Shown: positions 55,054 to 63,922 of the stretch, in pieces | Position numbering within the stretch: position 1 is the stretch's first letter | How the letters are laid out: each line of letters opens with the position of its first letter | Source: Pseudomonas gozinkensis | Lineage (GTDB): Bacteria; Pseudomonadota; Gammaproteobacteria; Pseudomonadales; Pseudomonadaceae | DNA length: 64,000 nt | Assembly: GCF_014863585.1 (NCBI RefSeq) | Contig: NZ_CP062253.1 | Span: 4,304,501 to 4,368,500, forward strand | Direction: 5' to 3' | Notes under the pieces: generated by a model | Database searches by the model: none | What the model was told of the DNA's origin: nothing | Seen by the model: only the letters and a program-made list of their open reading frames with translations | Position numbers and translations under genes: made by a program

Positions 55054-56625
55054 ATGAAAGGGACTTCACCACTTCAGCTGATTTTCGCGCTTGCCCTCGC
55101 CATCGCCGCAACTGCCGTTGCAAGCGCCGCCGTTCGCAACGGCAGCGGTGAAGAGATTCTGCTGCAGGGCTTCCACTGGAACTCCAGCCGCAATCCAACG
55201 CCCTGGTATTCGGTGCTTGCGCAACAGGCGGCGACCATTGGCAACGACGGATTCACCCTTGTCTGGTTACCGCCTCCCTGGACGGACAACTCAAGCTGGA
55301 CCGACAGCCGGGCTCAGACCTCCGGTGGTGGCGAAGGCTACTTTTGGGACAGTTTCGACAAGAACAGCCGCTACGGCAGCGATCAGCAACTCAAGGCCGC
55401 GGCGTCAGCATTGAAGAATGCCGGCGTAAAAGTCGTCTACGACGTAGTGCCCAATCACATGAACGACAAAGCAGTCTTTTCCATGTTCCCGCGCGCAAGC
55501 AATGAGTGGCGACATGACTGCGCGCAATGTGACGAAGACGACGCGTTTTTGGATGGAAGGGCGGATCTGAATACTGCGAATCCAAAAGTCTTCGAGACCT
55601 TCAAAAACGAATTCATCAATCTGCGTGACAACTACGGTGCTCAAGGCCTGCGCTTTGACTTTGTCCGTGGTTATGCGCCGGAAACCGTGGATCGTTGGAT
55701 GAACGCCTTCGGCAACCAGCAATTCTGCGTCGGCGAAAACTGGAAAAGCCCCGGCGAGTACCCGCCGGGCGACTGGCGACACAATGCGAGCTGGCAGGAT
55801 GTGCTCAAGGACTGGTCGGATCGCTCGCATTGCACGGTGTTTGATTTTGCTCTCAAGGAGCGTATGCAGAACGGCTCGCTCGCCGAGTGGCGTCACGGTC
55901 TGAATGGCAATCCGGATCCTGCCTGGCGCGCAATCGCGGTGACCTTCGTCGACAATCACGACACCGGTTATTCACCCGGCGCCTACGGTGGCCAACATCA
56001 CTGGGCGTTGCCCGATCCACTGGTCAATCTGGCTTACGCCTACATCCTCAGCAGTCCCGGCACACCGACCGTGTACTGGCCGCACATCTACGACTGGCAG
56101 CGCGATCAACTGATCCGGCAATTGATCAAGCTGCGCAAAAGCGCCGGAGTCCGCGCGGATTCGCCGGTCCGCTTCAATACCGCGTATTCGGGATTGGTCG
56201 CCACCACGTCGGGCGTGCGCGGGACGCTGGTAATAGCTTTGAAATCCGATCTGCAGCAACTGCCACAGGGGCTGGGTGCGCCGACCTTGAGCTGGGATAA
56301 CGGCGACATCCGGATCTGGAGCGGCCCTGTCGAACCGGCGACAGTTGCAGTCAAGGTGCATTGCGACAACGCCAATCCGCAACCCGGTGAACGCGTTTAT
56401 GCGGCGGGTTCATCGCTTGAGTTCGGCGCCTGGGACCCACAACATGCGATAGCGCTGACGTTGAACAACAACCGCTGGAGCACAACCGTCGAGGTGCCAG
56501 GTCAGCAAAAGCTTGAGTGGAAGTGCATCGTGCGGGGCCAGGCGCCGACAGCGGTGTATTGGCAGGCCGGCGCGAACAATGCATTCACCAGCGGTACGGT
56601 GAACGACACTGTCGGGCGCTTCTGA
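55054..56625 (+). CDS. Secreted maltotetraose-forming alpha-amylase (GH13 with CBM20)
   Basis: A 523-residue enzyme closely resembling the G4-amylase of Pseudomonas stutzeri (glucan 1,4-alpha-maltotetraohydrolase), which removes maltotetraose from starch ends. A signal peptide covers ~1-25. The GH13 barrel has VVPNH (131-135), nucleophile Asp202 (LRFDFVRGYAPE), acid/base Glu228 (FCVGENW) and Asp303 (FVDNHDTGYSPG). A starch-binding CBM20 occupies ~425-523 (VKVHCDNANPQPGERVYAAG, KLEWKCIVRG). The gene has its own start region with a lux-box-like palindrome, suggesting density-dependent secretion. Confidence 0.93.
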   Translation: MKGTSPLQLIFALALAIAATAVASAAVRNGSGEEILLQGFHWNSSRNPTPWYSVLAQQAATIGNDGFTLVWLPPPWTDNSSWTDSRAQTSGGGEGYFWDSFDKNSRYGSDQQLKAAASALKNAGVKVVYDVVPNHMNDKAVFSMFPRASNEWRHDCAQCDEDDAFLDGRADLNTANPKVFETFKNEFINLRDNYGAQGLRFDFVRGYAPETVDRWMNAFGNQQFCVGENWKSPGEYPPGDWRHNASWQDVLKDWSDRSHCTVFDFALKERMQNGSLAEWRHGLNGNPDPAWRAIAVTFVDNHDTGYSPGAYGGQHHWALPDPLVNLAYAYILSSPGTPTVYWPHIYDWQRDQLIRQLIKLRKSAGVRADSPVRFNTAYSGLVATTSGVRGTLVIALKSDLQQLPQGLGAPTLSWDNGDIRIWSGPVEPATVAVKVHCDNANPQPGERVYAAGSSLEFGAWDPQHAIALTLNNNRWSTTVEVPGQQKLEWKCIVRGQAPTAVYWQAGANNAFTSGTVNDTVGRF

Positions 56626-56639
56626 TTTCTGGATTTCAG

Positions 56640-57632
56640 TTATTTTTCGCAGCGTACTGCGGTGCCGAACAGGCGCACGCCGGTCAGTTCGCCGTCTTGT
56701 TCCTCCAGTAAAATCGGCGCCGTACCGCCCGGCATCACCACCTGCACCTCTCCCGCCGACACCCAGCCCACCCGCCACGCCGCACTCGCCACCGCACTGG
56801 CGCTGGTGCCGGATGAGGCGGTCGGGCCTTCGCCCCGTTCGAACACTCGCGCCACAATGCGTTGATCGCCAGCGCGCGTCGCCCATTGCAGATTGACCCC
56901 GGCCGGGCACGGCTGGCCGGCGCCGGTGGGCATGGCGTAGGCGATGGCGGTCAGACGGTCCGCCAGCGGTGATTCAAGCATCTGTTCGTTGCTCGGCAAT
57001 GCGGCTTCATCCTGCACCAGCGTCACGCAGTGCGGATTGCCGATGCGCACGAACTGGCTGTGCGCCCAGGGGGGATCGATTAGCGCCAGCGGCCGGACAC
57101 GGCTGACCTCCACACCGTTGAACGACACCAGTTCAACGTCGAGCGCACCGACCGCCGCCGGGCCGAAGCCGGGTTGGCCGAGGTCCAGCCAGAAGCCTTG
57201 CAGGCCCGCCACTTGCGCCGGTTTGACCGAGGTCGGCACTGGCGACTGCGCATCCTGTTTGTCGTGATGCACCCGCAGCGTCGCCCCCTCCGGCAGCATC
57301 AGCCCCTGCTCAAGCAGCGCCTGGGAGAAAATCGTCAGGCCGTTGCCGCTGCGTTCGGCCAGCGTGCCGTCGGTGTTGACGATCAGCAGATCGAAGGGCG
57401 GCGCGGATTGAAACGGGCCGATCAACAGGCCATCGCTGCGATGGGATTTGCTGCCGACGGGGCGCCGGCCTTCGGGCCAATCGCAGCACAACGCGATGGC
57501 GGCAGGGCCCCACGCCTGTCGAGACAGCGCGCATTGCGCGGCGCTGGTCGGCAAATCGATCCCGGCATCGCGCAGCGCCTGGGGCGAAACGACCCCATAG
57601 ATATTGCCGCGTGCATCGTAGAACTGCGTCAT
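56640..57632 (-). CDS. Diaminopimelate epimerase-like protein lacking both catalytic cysteines
   Basis: A 330-residue protein of the DapF/PrpF fold. In DapF the two catalytic cysteines lie in CGNG and ACGTG. Here the corresponding residues are Ser95 (ERSGNGLT) and Ser274 (TASSGTSASA). Both motifs are otherwise well kept, and GNPHCVTLV is also recognisable. A two-base epimerase mechanism is therefore unlikely. It may be an isomerase or dehydratase of another substrate, or a binding protein. It is divergent from an MFS carrier 135 bases away. Confidence 0.8.
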   Translation of the reverse strand: MTQFYDARGNIYGVVSPQALRDAGIDLPTSAAQCALSRQAWGPAAIALCCDWPEGRRPVGSKSHRSDGLLIGPFQSAPPFDLLIVNTDGTLAERSGNGLTIFSQALLEQGLMLPEGATLRVHHDKQDAQSPVPTSVKPAQVAGLQGFWLDLGQPGFGPAAVGALDVELVSFNGVEVSRVRPLALIDPPWAHSQFVRIGNPHCVTLVQDEAALPSNEQMLESPLADRLTAIAYAMPTGAGQPCPAGVNLQWATRAGDQRIVARVFERGEGPTASSGTSASAVASAAWRVGWVSAGEVQVVMPGGTAPILLEEQDGELTGVRLFGTAVRCEK

Positions 57633-57767
57633 GAACCCGCCCTTGTTTTTTCATCGCCAGGGGCGCCACTGTAAATCGCAACGCCCTGCAGACGCGAGCG
57701 GGCTCGCTCCAGCGAATGAGCTGTGCAAGGATGTCCGCTGCTGAAACGTTTTTTGCCAAGGATCGTT

Positions 57768-58919
57768 ATGACCAGCCTCACCCCTCAAGACACGTTCGTT
57801 CCCGGACGCCTCGAACAGATGTCCACGCGCATCGCTTTCTTCATCGCCGGGCTCGGCATTGCCGCGTGGGCGCCGTTGGTGCCCTACGCCAAGGCACGGG
57901 CCGGGCTCGATGAAGGGACGCTGGGTCTGTTGTTGCTGTGCCTGGGCGTCGGTTCGATTCTGGCGATGCCGCTGGCGGGAATTCTGGCTACGCGGTTTGG
58001 CTGCAAAAAGGTGGCAACCGGTGGCACGCTGCTGATCTGTGCAGCGTTGCCGTTGCTGGCGACGGTGTCGTCGATCCCGGCGTTGATCGCCACGCTGTTC
58101 ATGTTCGGCGCCGGGCTGGGCACGGTGGATTCGACGGTGAACCTGCAAGCGGTGATCGTCGAGCGGGCCAGCGGCAAGAACATGATGTCGGGGTTTCACG
58201 GCCTGTTCAGCCTCGGCGGGATCGTCGGCGCGGCGGGTGTGAGCGCCCTGCTCGGTCTCGGGCTGTCGCCACTGGCGGCGATGCTGGTGGTGGTCGTGGT
58301 GCTGATCGCGGCGCTGTTCAAGGCGGTGCCGCACATGTTGCCTTACGGCAGTGAAAGCTCGGGTCCGGCGTTCGCGGTGCCCCACGGGATCGTGCTGTTC
58401 ATCGGCGGCATGTGCTTCATCGTGTTCCTCACCGAAGGCGCAGCACTGGACTGGAGCGCGGTGTTCCTCGCCCAGGAACGCGGGATCGACACCGCCTATG
58501 CGGGGCTGGGTTACGCAGCGTTCGCGTTGACCATGACGGCCGGCCGTTTGACCGGTGACCGGATCGTCCGTGCACTGGGTGCGACACGGATCATTCTGTT
58601 TGGCGGTCTGCTGGCCGCGGCGGGATTGTTTCTGGCGACGTTCGCCCCGAGCTGGCAAGCCGCGCTGCTCGGTTATGCGCTGGTTGGTGCCGGCTGTTCG
58701 AACATCGTTCCGGTACTGTACACAGCGGTGGGCAAGCAGACGGTGATGCCGGAAAGCATCGCCGTGCCGGCAATCACCACGCTGGGTTATGCAGGGATTC
58801 TGGCAGGGCCGGCGGTGATCGGGTTTGTCGCTCACGCCAGCAGCCTGAGTTTTGCGTTTGGGTTGATGGCGACGCTGCTGGTGGCGGTGGCGATTGGCGG
58901 CAAAGCGCTTAAAGTCTGA
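57768..58919 (+). CDS. MFS transporter, YbjJ-like
   Basis: A 383-residue carrier with 12 hydrophobic segments. It starts MTSLTPQDTFVPGRLEQMSTRIAFFIAGLGIAAWAPLVP, with loop motifs PLAGILATRFGCKK (between helices 2 and 3) and AGRLTGDRIVRALG in the second half. It resembles the YbjJ-type group of putative sugar or drug exporters. The ATG at 57768 has a CAAGGATC ribosome site. The substrate is unknown. Confidence 0.87.
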   Translation: MTSLTPQDTFVPGRLEQMSTRIAFFIAGLGIAAWAPLVPYAKARAGLDEGTLGLLLLCLGVGSILAMPLAGILATRFGCKKVATGGTLLICAALPLLATVSSIPALIATLFMFGAGLGTVDSTVNLQAVIVERASGKNMMSGFHGLFSLGGIVGAAGVSALLGLGLSPLAAMLVVVVVLIAALFKAVPHMLPYGSESSGPAFAVPHGIVLFIGGMCFIVFLTEGAALDWSAVFLAQERGIDTAYAGLGYAAFALTMTAGRLTGDRIVRALGATRIILFGGLLAAAGLFLATFAPSWQAALLGYALVGAGCSNIVPVLYTAVGKQTVMPESIAVPAITTLGYAGILAGPAVIGFVAHASSLSFAFGLMATLLVAVAIGGKALKV

Positions 58920-58924
58920 GCCTG

Positions 58925-59047
58925 ATCTGATCTGTTCAGATCGTTCCCACGCTCTGCGTGGGAATGCAGCCAGGGACGCTCCGCGTCCCAAGAAAAGCGG
59001 ACACGGAGGTATTCCCACGCAGACGGTTCGACGTGGGAACAACCAGT
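58925..59047. repeat. Composite palindromic intergenic element (second family)
   Basis: It contains hairpins TTCCCACGC-TCT-GCGTGGGAA (58944-58964) and GGGACGC-TCC-GCGTCCC (58973-58989), then TTCCCACG...CGTGGGAA arms near 59013-59039, inside outer GATCTG/CAGATC arms. It is unrelated to the REP copies elsewhere and lies between the converging MFS and fecA genes. Confidence 0.75.
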
Positions 59048-59052
59048 GCAGA

Positions 59053-61476
59053 TCAGAAGCCTACGCTGGCCTGCACAAAGAACGTCCGCGGCGTGCCCAC
59101 GTAGATCCCCGAGTTGTTGTCGCTGGAGCGGGTGAAATACTGCTTGTCGAAGATGTTTTTCACCCCGGCGCCGAGCTTAAGGTTCGAGAGCTGCGAACCG
59201 AAGTCATAGCCGCCGCGCACATTCCAGGTCACGTAGCCCGGAATGTCGCCGTACTGCCCGTCCGCCGTGCCTTCGGTGATGTAGTTGCCGTTGAAGCTGC
59301 CGTCGGCGTTCACACCAGTGCCGGGGGCGCGCTGTTTGGACTGGGCGAAACCGTCGATGTTGTAGGTCCAGCGGTTGATGTCGTAACGCAGGCCGACGGT
59401 CGCCACCTGGCGCGAGTAATACGGCAAGTCGCGGCCCTTGAAGCCTGGAATCTCGCCTTCGTACGTGGCGCGGGTGTAGGTGAAGCCGGCGTTGGCGGTC
59501 AGGCCGTCGAGGCGTGGATCGAGCGCAGCCATGTCGTAGTGCACCGACGCTTCGACACCCTGGTGCTTGGTCGCGCCGAGGTTGGTCCAGCCCACGTCGT
59601 TGCTGACGTATTGCAGCTCATCGTCGAAGTCGATGTAGAACAGCGTCACTTCCCCGCCCCACACGTCATCGTTGTAGCGCGTGCCGATTTCGTAGGTCTT
59701 GGCTTTTTCCGGTTCCAGGCCATTGGCGGTCTGGTCACCCGAGCCGCCCTGGCCGAGCTGGAAGTATTGCAGGCTGCCGAACGACGTCTCGTAGTTGGCG
59801 AACAGCTTCCACGCATCGGACAGGTGATACATCACGCTCAGGGCTGGTAACGGCTCGTTGCTTTCGATGCTGCGGTTTTTCTCCGGGACGCGTTTGCCGG
59901 CGGTGTCGAGCACGGCGCGGTCGTGCCAGTCGGTGCTGATGTGTTCGAAGCGAATACCCGGGGTCACGGTCCAGTTGCCGACGTCGATCTTGTTGTCGAT
60001 GTAGACCGAGTTGGCCTCGGTGCCGCCGGTGCGGTCCTGGAACACATGACCGTCGGAGGTCTTGGTGACCACCGGCACATTGTTGACCAGCGCCAGGCGG
60101 CTCGACTGCTCGTGCATCGCCTCTTTCAAGTAACGATAACCGACGCTGACTTCCTGGGTGGTCGGGCCGACGTCGAACACTCGCGAAACGCGCGGCTCGA
60201 TGCCCAGCGTGTAGTAGGAACGCGGGAACGAGCTGAGGGTTTTCTGATCGCGGGCGGCGATGGTGCTGCCGCGAAAGCTGTCGGAATAGTAGGTCAGCAC
60301 TTCCGCCTGGGTGCGCTCGTCGATCTGCCGGATCCACTTGAACGATACGTCCTTGCGGCGGCCGCTGAAGCCGTCGTAGTCGCGGTCGGACTGGAACGGC
60401 TTGTCGTCGTACTGTTTCTGCGTCAGGCCGCCGGGCATGTCAGCGCTGGCGTCGTAGTAGTGGAAGTTGAGGCTGAAATCGTCCTGCTCGGTCGGCGCCC
60501 AGTGGGTCTTGAGGATCACGTCGTCGATGTCGTTCCCGTTGTTGCGCTCGCGGTAACCGTTGCCATTGACGCCCGAATACAACAGCGCCATACCGATGCC
60601 GTTGTCGGCGGTGCCGCCGAGGAACGCGGTGTCGATGTGTTTCCAGCCACCGTGCTGCGAGGTTTCCAGGGTCGTGCCGATTTCACCGGTGGTTTTTTCC
60701 GGGATCGCGCGGGTCACAAAGTTGATCACGCCGCCGACGTTCTGCGGCCCGTAACGCACGGAGCCGGCACCCCGGACCACGTCGATGCTGTCGAGGTTGC
60801 CGGAAGAAATCGGTGCCATCGACAGTTGCGGCTGACCGTACGGAGCGAACGCGGCCGGCACGCCATCAATCAATACGGTGGAGCGTGGCGACAGGCGCGA
60901 CGTCAAACCCCGCACGCCGACGTTCAGCGAAATATCGCTGCCGCCGGTGCCGTTGGCTTCCTGCACCTGCACGCCCGGCACGCGGCGCAGCACGTCGCCG
61001 ACGTTCATCGCGCCCTGCTCGACCATCGCTTCGCGGCGGATCACGGTGCGCGCGCCGGGGTGGTTCTGCACCACGGCGGCGTTGGCGTCGCCGAGCCAGT
61101 CGCCGACCACTTTGATGTCGGTTACGCCCAGTTCCAGCGGGCCGTTGGCAGCGGAAGTCGGGGCCGGGGACAAGGTCACCGAGCCTTCATTGATCTGATA
61201 ATCCAGACCGCTGCCTTGCAGCAACTGGCGCAAGGCCTGCTCCGGGGAAAGATTGCCGTCCACCGCCGGTGCCTGTTTACCGGCGACCAGGTCCGGGCTG
61301 AAAAACACCTGCAACGACGTTTGCTGACCCAGTTCGCTCAGGGCCTGGCCCAGCGGCTGGGCGCGGATGTGAATGGCTTCGGCGGCAAAGGCCATCGGCA
61401 CGGCGGCGTTGACCGCCAGCGCAAGCGCCAGCGGCAACCAAGGGGATTTTTTGTTTTTGGCGGTGGAGTTTTTCAC
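59053..61476 (-). CDS. fecA: TonB-dependent ferric-citrate-type receptor/transducer
   Basis: An 807-residue outer-membrane receptor. Signal peptide ~1-31; STN signalling domain ~33-105 (LGQALSELGQQTSLQVFFSPDLVAG, LRQLLQGSGLDYQI); plug ~120-240 (VLRRVPGVQVQEANGTGGSDISLNVGVRGL, DSIDVVRGAGSVRYGPQNVGGVINF); a barrel ending in FFVQASVGF. The STN domain shows it takes part in surface signalling through FecR to FecI. Gene order fecI-fecR-fecA matches the P. aeruginosa ferric-citrate system. The ligand is inferred as ferric citrate from overall similarity; another siderophore cannot be excluded. Confidence 0.88.
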   Translation of the reverse strand: MKNSTAKNKKSPWLPLALALAVNAAVPMAFAAEAIHIRAQPLGQALSELGQQTSLQVFFSPDLVAGKQAPAVDGNLSPEQALRQLLQGSGLDYQINEGSVTLSPAPTSAANGPLELGVTDIKVVGDWLGDANAAVVQNHPGARTVIRREAMVEQGAMNVGDVLRRVPGVQVQEANGTGGSDISLNVGVRGLTSRLSPRSTVLIDGVPAAFAPYGQPQLSMAPISSGNLDSIDVVRGAGSVRYGPQNVGGVINFVTRAIPEKTTGEIGTTLETSQHGGWKHIDTAFLGGTADNGIGMALLYSGVNGNGYRERNNGNDIDDVILKTHWAPTEQDDFSLNFHYYDASADMPGGLTQKQYDDKPFQSDRDYDGFSGRRKDVSFKWIRQIDERTQAEVLTYYSDSFRGSTIAARDQKTLSSFPRSYYTLGIEPRVSRVFDVGPTTQEVSVGYRYLKEAMHEQSSRLALVNNVPVVTKTSDGHVFQDRTGGTEANSVYIDNKIDVGNWTVTPGIRFEHISTDWHDRAVLDTAGKRVPEKNRSIESNEPLPALSVMYHLSDAWKLFANYETSFGSLQYFQLGQGGSGDQTANGLEPEKAKTYEIGTRYNDDVWGGEVTLFYIDFDDELQYVSNDVGWTNLGATKHQGVEASVHYDMAALDPRLDGLTANAGFTYTRATYEGEIPGFKGRDLPYYSRQVATVGLRYDINRWTYNIDGFAQSKQRAPGTGVNADGSFNGNYITEGTADGQYGDIPGYVTWNVRGGYDFGSQLSNLKLGAGVKNIFDKQYFTRSSDNNSGIYVGTPRTFFVQASVGF

Positions 61477-61574
61477 GTCGAACGGAGTCCTGTGGATCGC
61501 AAGAGTGTGCGGCTGTTAATGCAAACCAGTTGCAGTTGAACAGGAAGACGACGAACTCGAAAAAAACCTGAATT

Positions 61575-62558
61575 TTATTTTGAAATTATTTCCTGGCTGC
61601 CGTCGGCAAGGGTGCGCACGGCTACCGGAAGGATGCTCGGCAAGGCCTTGAGCAAGGCATCGGTGTTGTCGGATTTGAACACGCTGGTCAGGCGCAAATT
61701 GCCCACCGCCGGGTTGGCGACCTTCAGCGGCTTGTCGCGATAACGCGACACTTCCTCGGCAACTTCGCTGAGGCTGGCGTTGTTGAACACCAGTTTGCCG
61801 CTGCGCCAGGCCGTCAACTCTGCGGGGTTCACCGCGTAGGCCGGCGCCACTTTGCCCTGGGCATCGATCCGCGTGCCGAGGCCGGCAGTCAGGCTGATGA
61901 AATCGCCATCGGCCGCCTCACGCCCCTGCACCCTGACCGTGCCCTGCTCCACGGCGACCCGGGTCTGGGTCACGTCACGCCGTACATCGAAACGGGTGCC
62001 AGTGACCGTGACCTTGCCGCTACCGGCCTCGACCACGAACGGACGGGACGTGTCGTGCTCGACGCTGAACATCGCCTCGCCTTCGGTCAATTCGATGAGC
62101 CGCCGATCCTTCTCGAAACGCACCTGCAAGCGGCTGCGGCTGTTGAGGTCGATCATCGAGCCGTCCGGCAACGCCACATGCTTGCGCTCGCCCAGCGCGG
62201 TGGCGAATTCGGCGCTGTAACCTTGCGGGTGATTCAGACCGCTGAACAGCCCGAGCCCGAGCGCCACCGCGACCACGCTGGCCGCCACGGCATAACGCAA
62301 CAATGGGCTGCGTTCGCGCCGCGCCGGCGGGGTTTCGCAAAGGGCCTTGAGCCGTGGCGCCGGCAGCAGATCCGCTGCCGTCCACAGACCTTGCAGCAAC
62401 TGGAATTCGTCACGGTGCTGCGGATGTTCGTTCAGCCACGCATCGAAGCGCTGCTGTTCGTCGGCACTGACGGCCGGCTCCTGCAAACGCACAAACCAGC
62501 GTGCCGCGTCATCGCGCACCGTTGTTTGCCCGCACGCGCAATCACGAGTATCCATCAT
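61575..62558 (-). CDS. fecR: FecR-type anti-sigma/signal transducer
   Basis: A 327-residue inner-membrane protein. The N-terminal cytoplasmic FecR_N domain (ARWFVRLQEPAVSADEQQRFDAWLNEHPQHRDEF) should bind the sigma factor. One membrane helix follows near 88-104. The periplasmic FecR domain (VALPDGSMIDLNSRSRLQVRF, VTGTRFDVRRD) contacts the receptor's STN domain. Two adjacent ATGs open the gene; AGGA lies seven bases before the first. The longer open frame would overlap fecI and is not used. It lies 98 bases upstream of fecA. Confidence 0.92.
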   Translation of the reverse strand: MMDTRDCACGQTTVRDDAARWFVRLQEPAVSADEQQRFDAWLNEHPQHRDEFQLLQGLWTAADLLPAPRLKALCETPPARRERSPLLRYAVAASVVAVALGLGLFSGLNHPQGYSAEFATALGERKHVALPDGSMIDLNSRSRLQVRFEKDRRLIELTEGEAMFSVEHDTSRPFVVEAGSGKVTVTGTRFDVRRDVTQTRVAVEQGTVRVQGREAADGDFISLTAGLGTRIDAQGKVAPAYAVNPAELTAWRSGKLVFNNASLSEVAEEVSRYRDKPLKVANPAVGNLRLTSVFKSDNTDALLKALPSILPVAVRTLADGSQEIISK

Positions 62559-62598
62559 GGAATGTCCTGTTTGGCTGGGGATGAAAAGACGCCACGGC

Positions 62599-63099
62599 TC
62601 ATGATTGCGCCCCGTCCAGGCGATCACGCAGATGCCGCAGGGTGCGGATCATATACTTTTCCACCATGTTCTTGGACAGGCCCAGGCGTTCGGCGATTTC
62701 CGCCTGGGTCAGGCCTTCGATCTTCTGCCAGACGAAAATTCGTCGACAGTTGACTGGAAGCTCCGTGAGCGCACGTTCGATGGAATCGGCCAGCTGGATC
62801 GCATGCATGTAATGCTCCGGATCGCCGGTCGGCGACTCACTGAGATCGATCGCCTCCGACTCCATGGCGCCCCGCCGGTCCTCACGCCGATAGCCGTCCA
62901 CCGCGATGTTGCGCGCGGTCTGGTGCAGATACGCCCGGGGTTGCTGCACCGCCGACGAATCGGACTCGAGCACCCGCACAAAGGTGTCGTGCGCCAGATC
63001 CTCGGCCTGCGAGCGATTGCGCAGGCGACGGGTCCAGGTGCCGATCAACTCTTCGTAATGCTCTAGAAAGCCGGGTCTGCGGGGCAGCATGGGGATCAT
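62599..63099 (-). CDS. fecI: FecI-type ECF sigma factor
   Basis: A 166-residue iron-starvation sigma factor. Region 2 is seen as RSQAEDLAHDTFVRVL and PRAYLHQTARNIAVDGYRRED; region 4 as LPVNCRRIFVWQKIEGLTQAEIAERLGLSKNMVEKYMIRTLRHLR. An alternative ATG lies three codons in (63090); neither has a strong ribosome site. It directs transcription of the fecA-type receptor gene when the receptor is occupied. The upstream region contains a weak Fur-like palindrome. Confidence 0.93.
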   Translation of the reverse strand: MIPMLPRRPGFLEHYEELIGTWTRRLRNRSQAEDLAHDTFVRVLESDSSAVQQPRAYLHQTARNIAVDGYRREDRRGAMESEAIDLSESPTGDPEHYMHAIQLADSIERALTELPVNCRRIFVWQKIEGLTQAEIAERLGLSKNMVEKYMIRTLRHLRDRLDGAQS

Positions 63100-63125
63100 T
63101 GCGGCGTGCTGAGGAAAGGGGCGTG

Positions 63126-63144
63126 AATAGTAATGCTTCCTATT
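63126..63144. promoter_or_regulatory. Possible degenerate Fur site upstream of fecI
   Basis: AATAGTAATGCTTCCTATT has 5-base inverted ends (AATAG/CTATT) and about half the positions of the 19-base Fur consensus. It overlaps the stop of the methyltransferase gene. Iron control of fecI is expected from the family; this exact site is tentative. Confidence 0.3.
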
Positions 63145-63922
63145 AAGCCGAAGCAATGGATTCCTCGGGAATGCCGACGAAGCTGTTTTCCCCAATGCCT
63201 CCAGCGCTCGAATCCGCGGCAATCTCTGCTTTGCGCGGGCAGAACCATCCATGCATCAAACCCGCCTGAAAGAACTGGACCGGCGCCTCGAACCCCGCCG
63301 ACTCGATCAGACCGGCGACCTGCAGCGCTGGCAGAATTGCCACGTCCCGGGCATACGCCGTGCGCGCTCGCTCGAGCATTTCCGCCGGCACCTGGGCCGA
63401 TGCCATCAGGGTCATCCAGTGACACAGCAATGCTTCATAGGCCGGGGATTGAGTATCCGAGGCCAGATCAGCATTCGCCAGAACTCCGCCCGGCACCAGA
63501 CGACGGGCAATCCCGCGGAAAAAGTCGATACGCACCTGAGGATCAAGCAAAAACTGCGACACCAGAAAACAGGTCGCGCCGTCATAACCGGATTCATCCG
63601 TCAGCGTATCGAGATAGCCTTCGTGAAAACGGCAGCGGTCAATGAAACCGCCTTCTTTCGCTCGCTGACGGCACACGTCGAGCATGGCACCCGAAGGGTC
63701 GACTGCGGTGAATTGCCAGCCGGGAAACTGCTGCGCCAGATGGGCCATTTCCACACCGGTGCCCACGCCCACGCAGAGTATCCGGGCATTCTCCGGCAGG
63801 CCCGCGAATACCGAATCCAGCAGCAAATACAGGGCATCACGAAGGGGCGCCATGCCGCTCCACTGTTTGTCATAGACGGCGGATTGCTGGTCGAACAGGG
63901 CCTTGAGTGCTTGATTGTCCAT
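63143..63922 (-). CDS. Class I SAM-dependent methyltransferase
   Basis: A 259-residue protein. Motif I is ILCVGVGTGVEMAHLA (about 48-63), the acidic residue binding SAM ribose is in TAVDPSGAML, and later motifs include YDGATCFLVSQFLLD and LVPGGVLANADL. The substrate cannot be told; similar proteins act on small molecules. The stop is 43 bases upstream of fecI on the same strand, so it might read into the fec genes. No ribosome-site peculiarity is seen. Confidence 0.87.
   Translation of the reverse strand: MDNQALKALFDQQSAVYDKQWSGMAPLRDALYLLLDSVFAGLPENARILCVGVGTGVEMAHLAQQFPGWQFTAVDPSGAMLDVCRQRAKEGGFIDRCRFHEGYLDTLTDESGYDGATCFLVSQFLLDPQVRIDFFRGIARRLVPGGVLANADLASDTQSPAYEALLCHWMTLMASAQVPAEMLERARTAYARDVAILPALQVAGLIESAGFEAPVQFFQAGLMHGWFCPRKAEIAADSSAGGIGENSFVGIPEESIASA

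Noticed and set aside
59923..61539. 538-codon plus-strand frame opposite fecA
   Set aside because: Antisense shadow of a receptor gene with complete STN, plug and barrel signatures.
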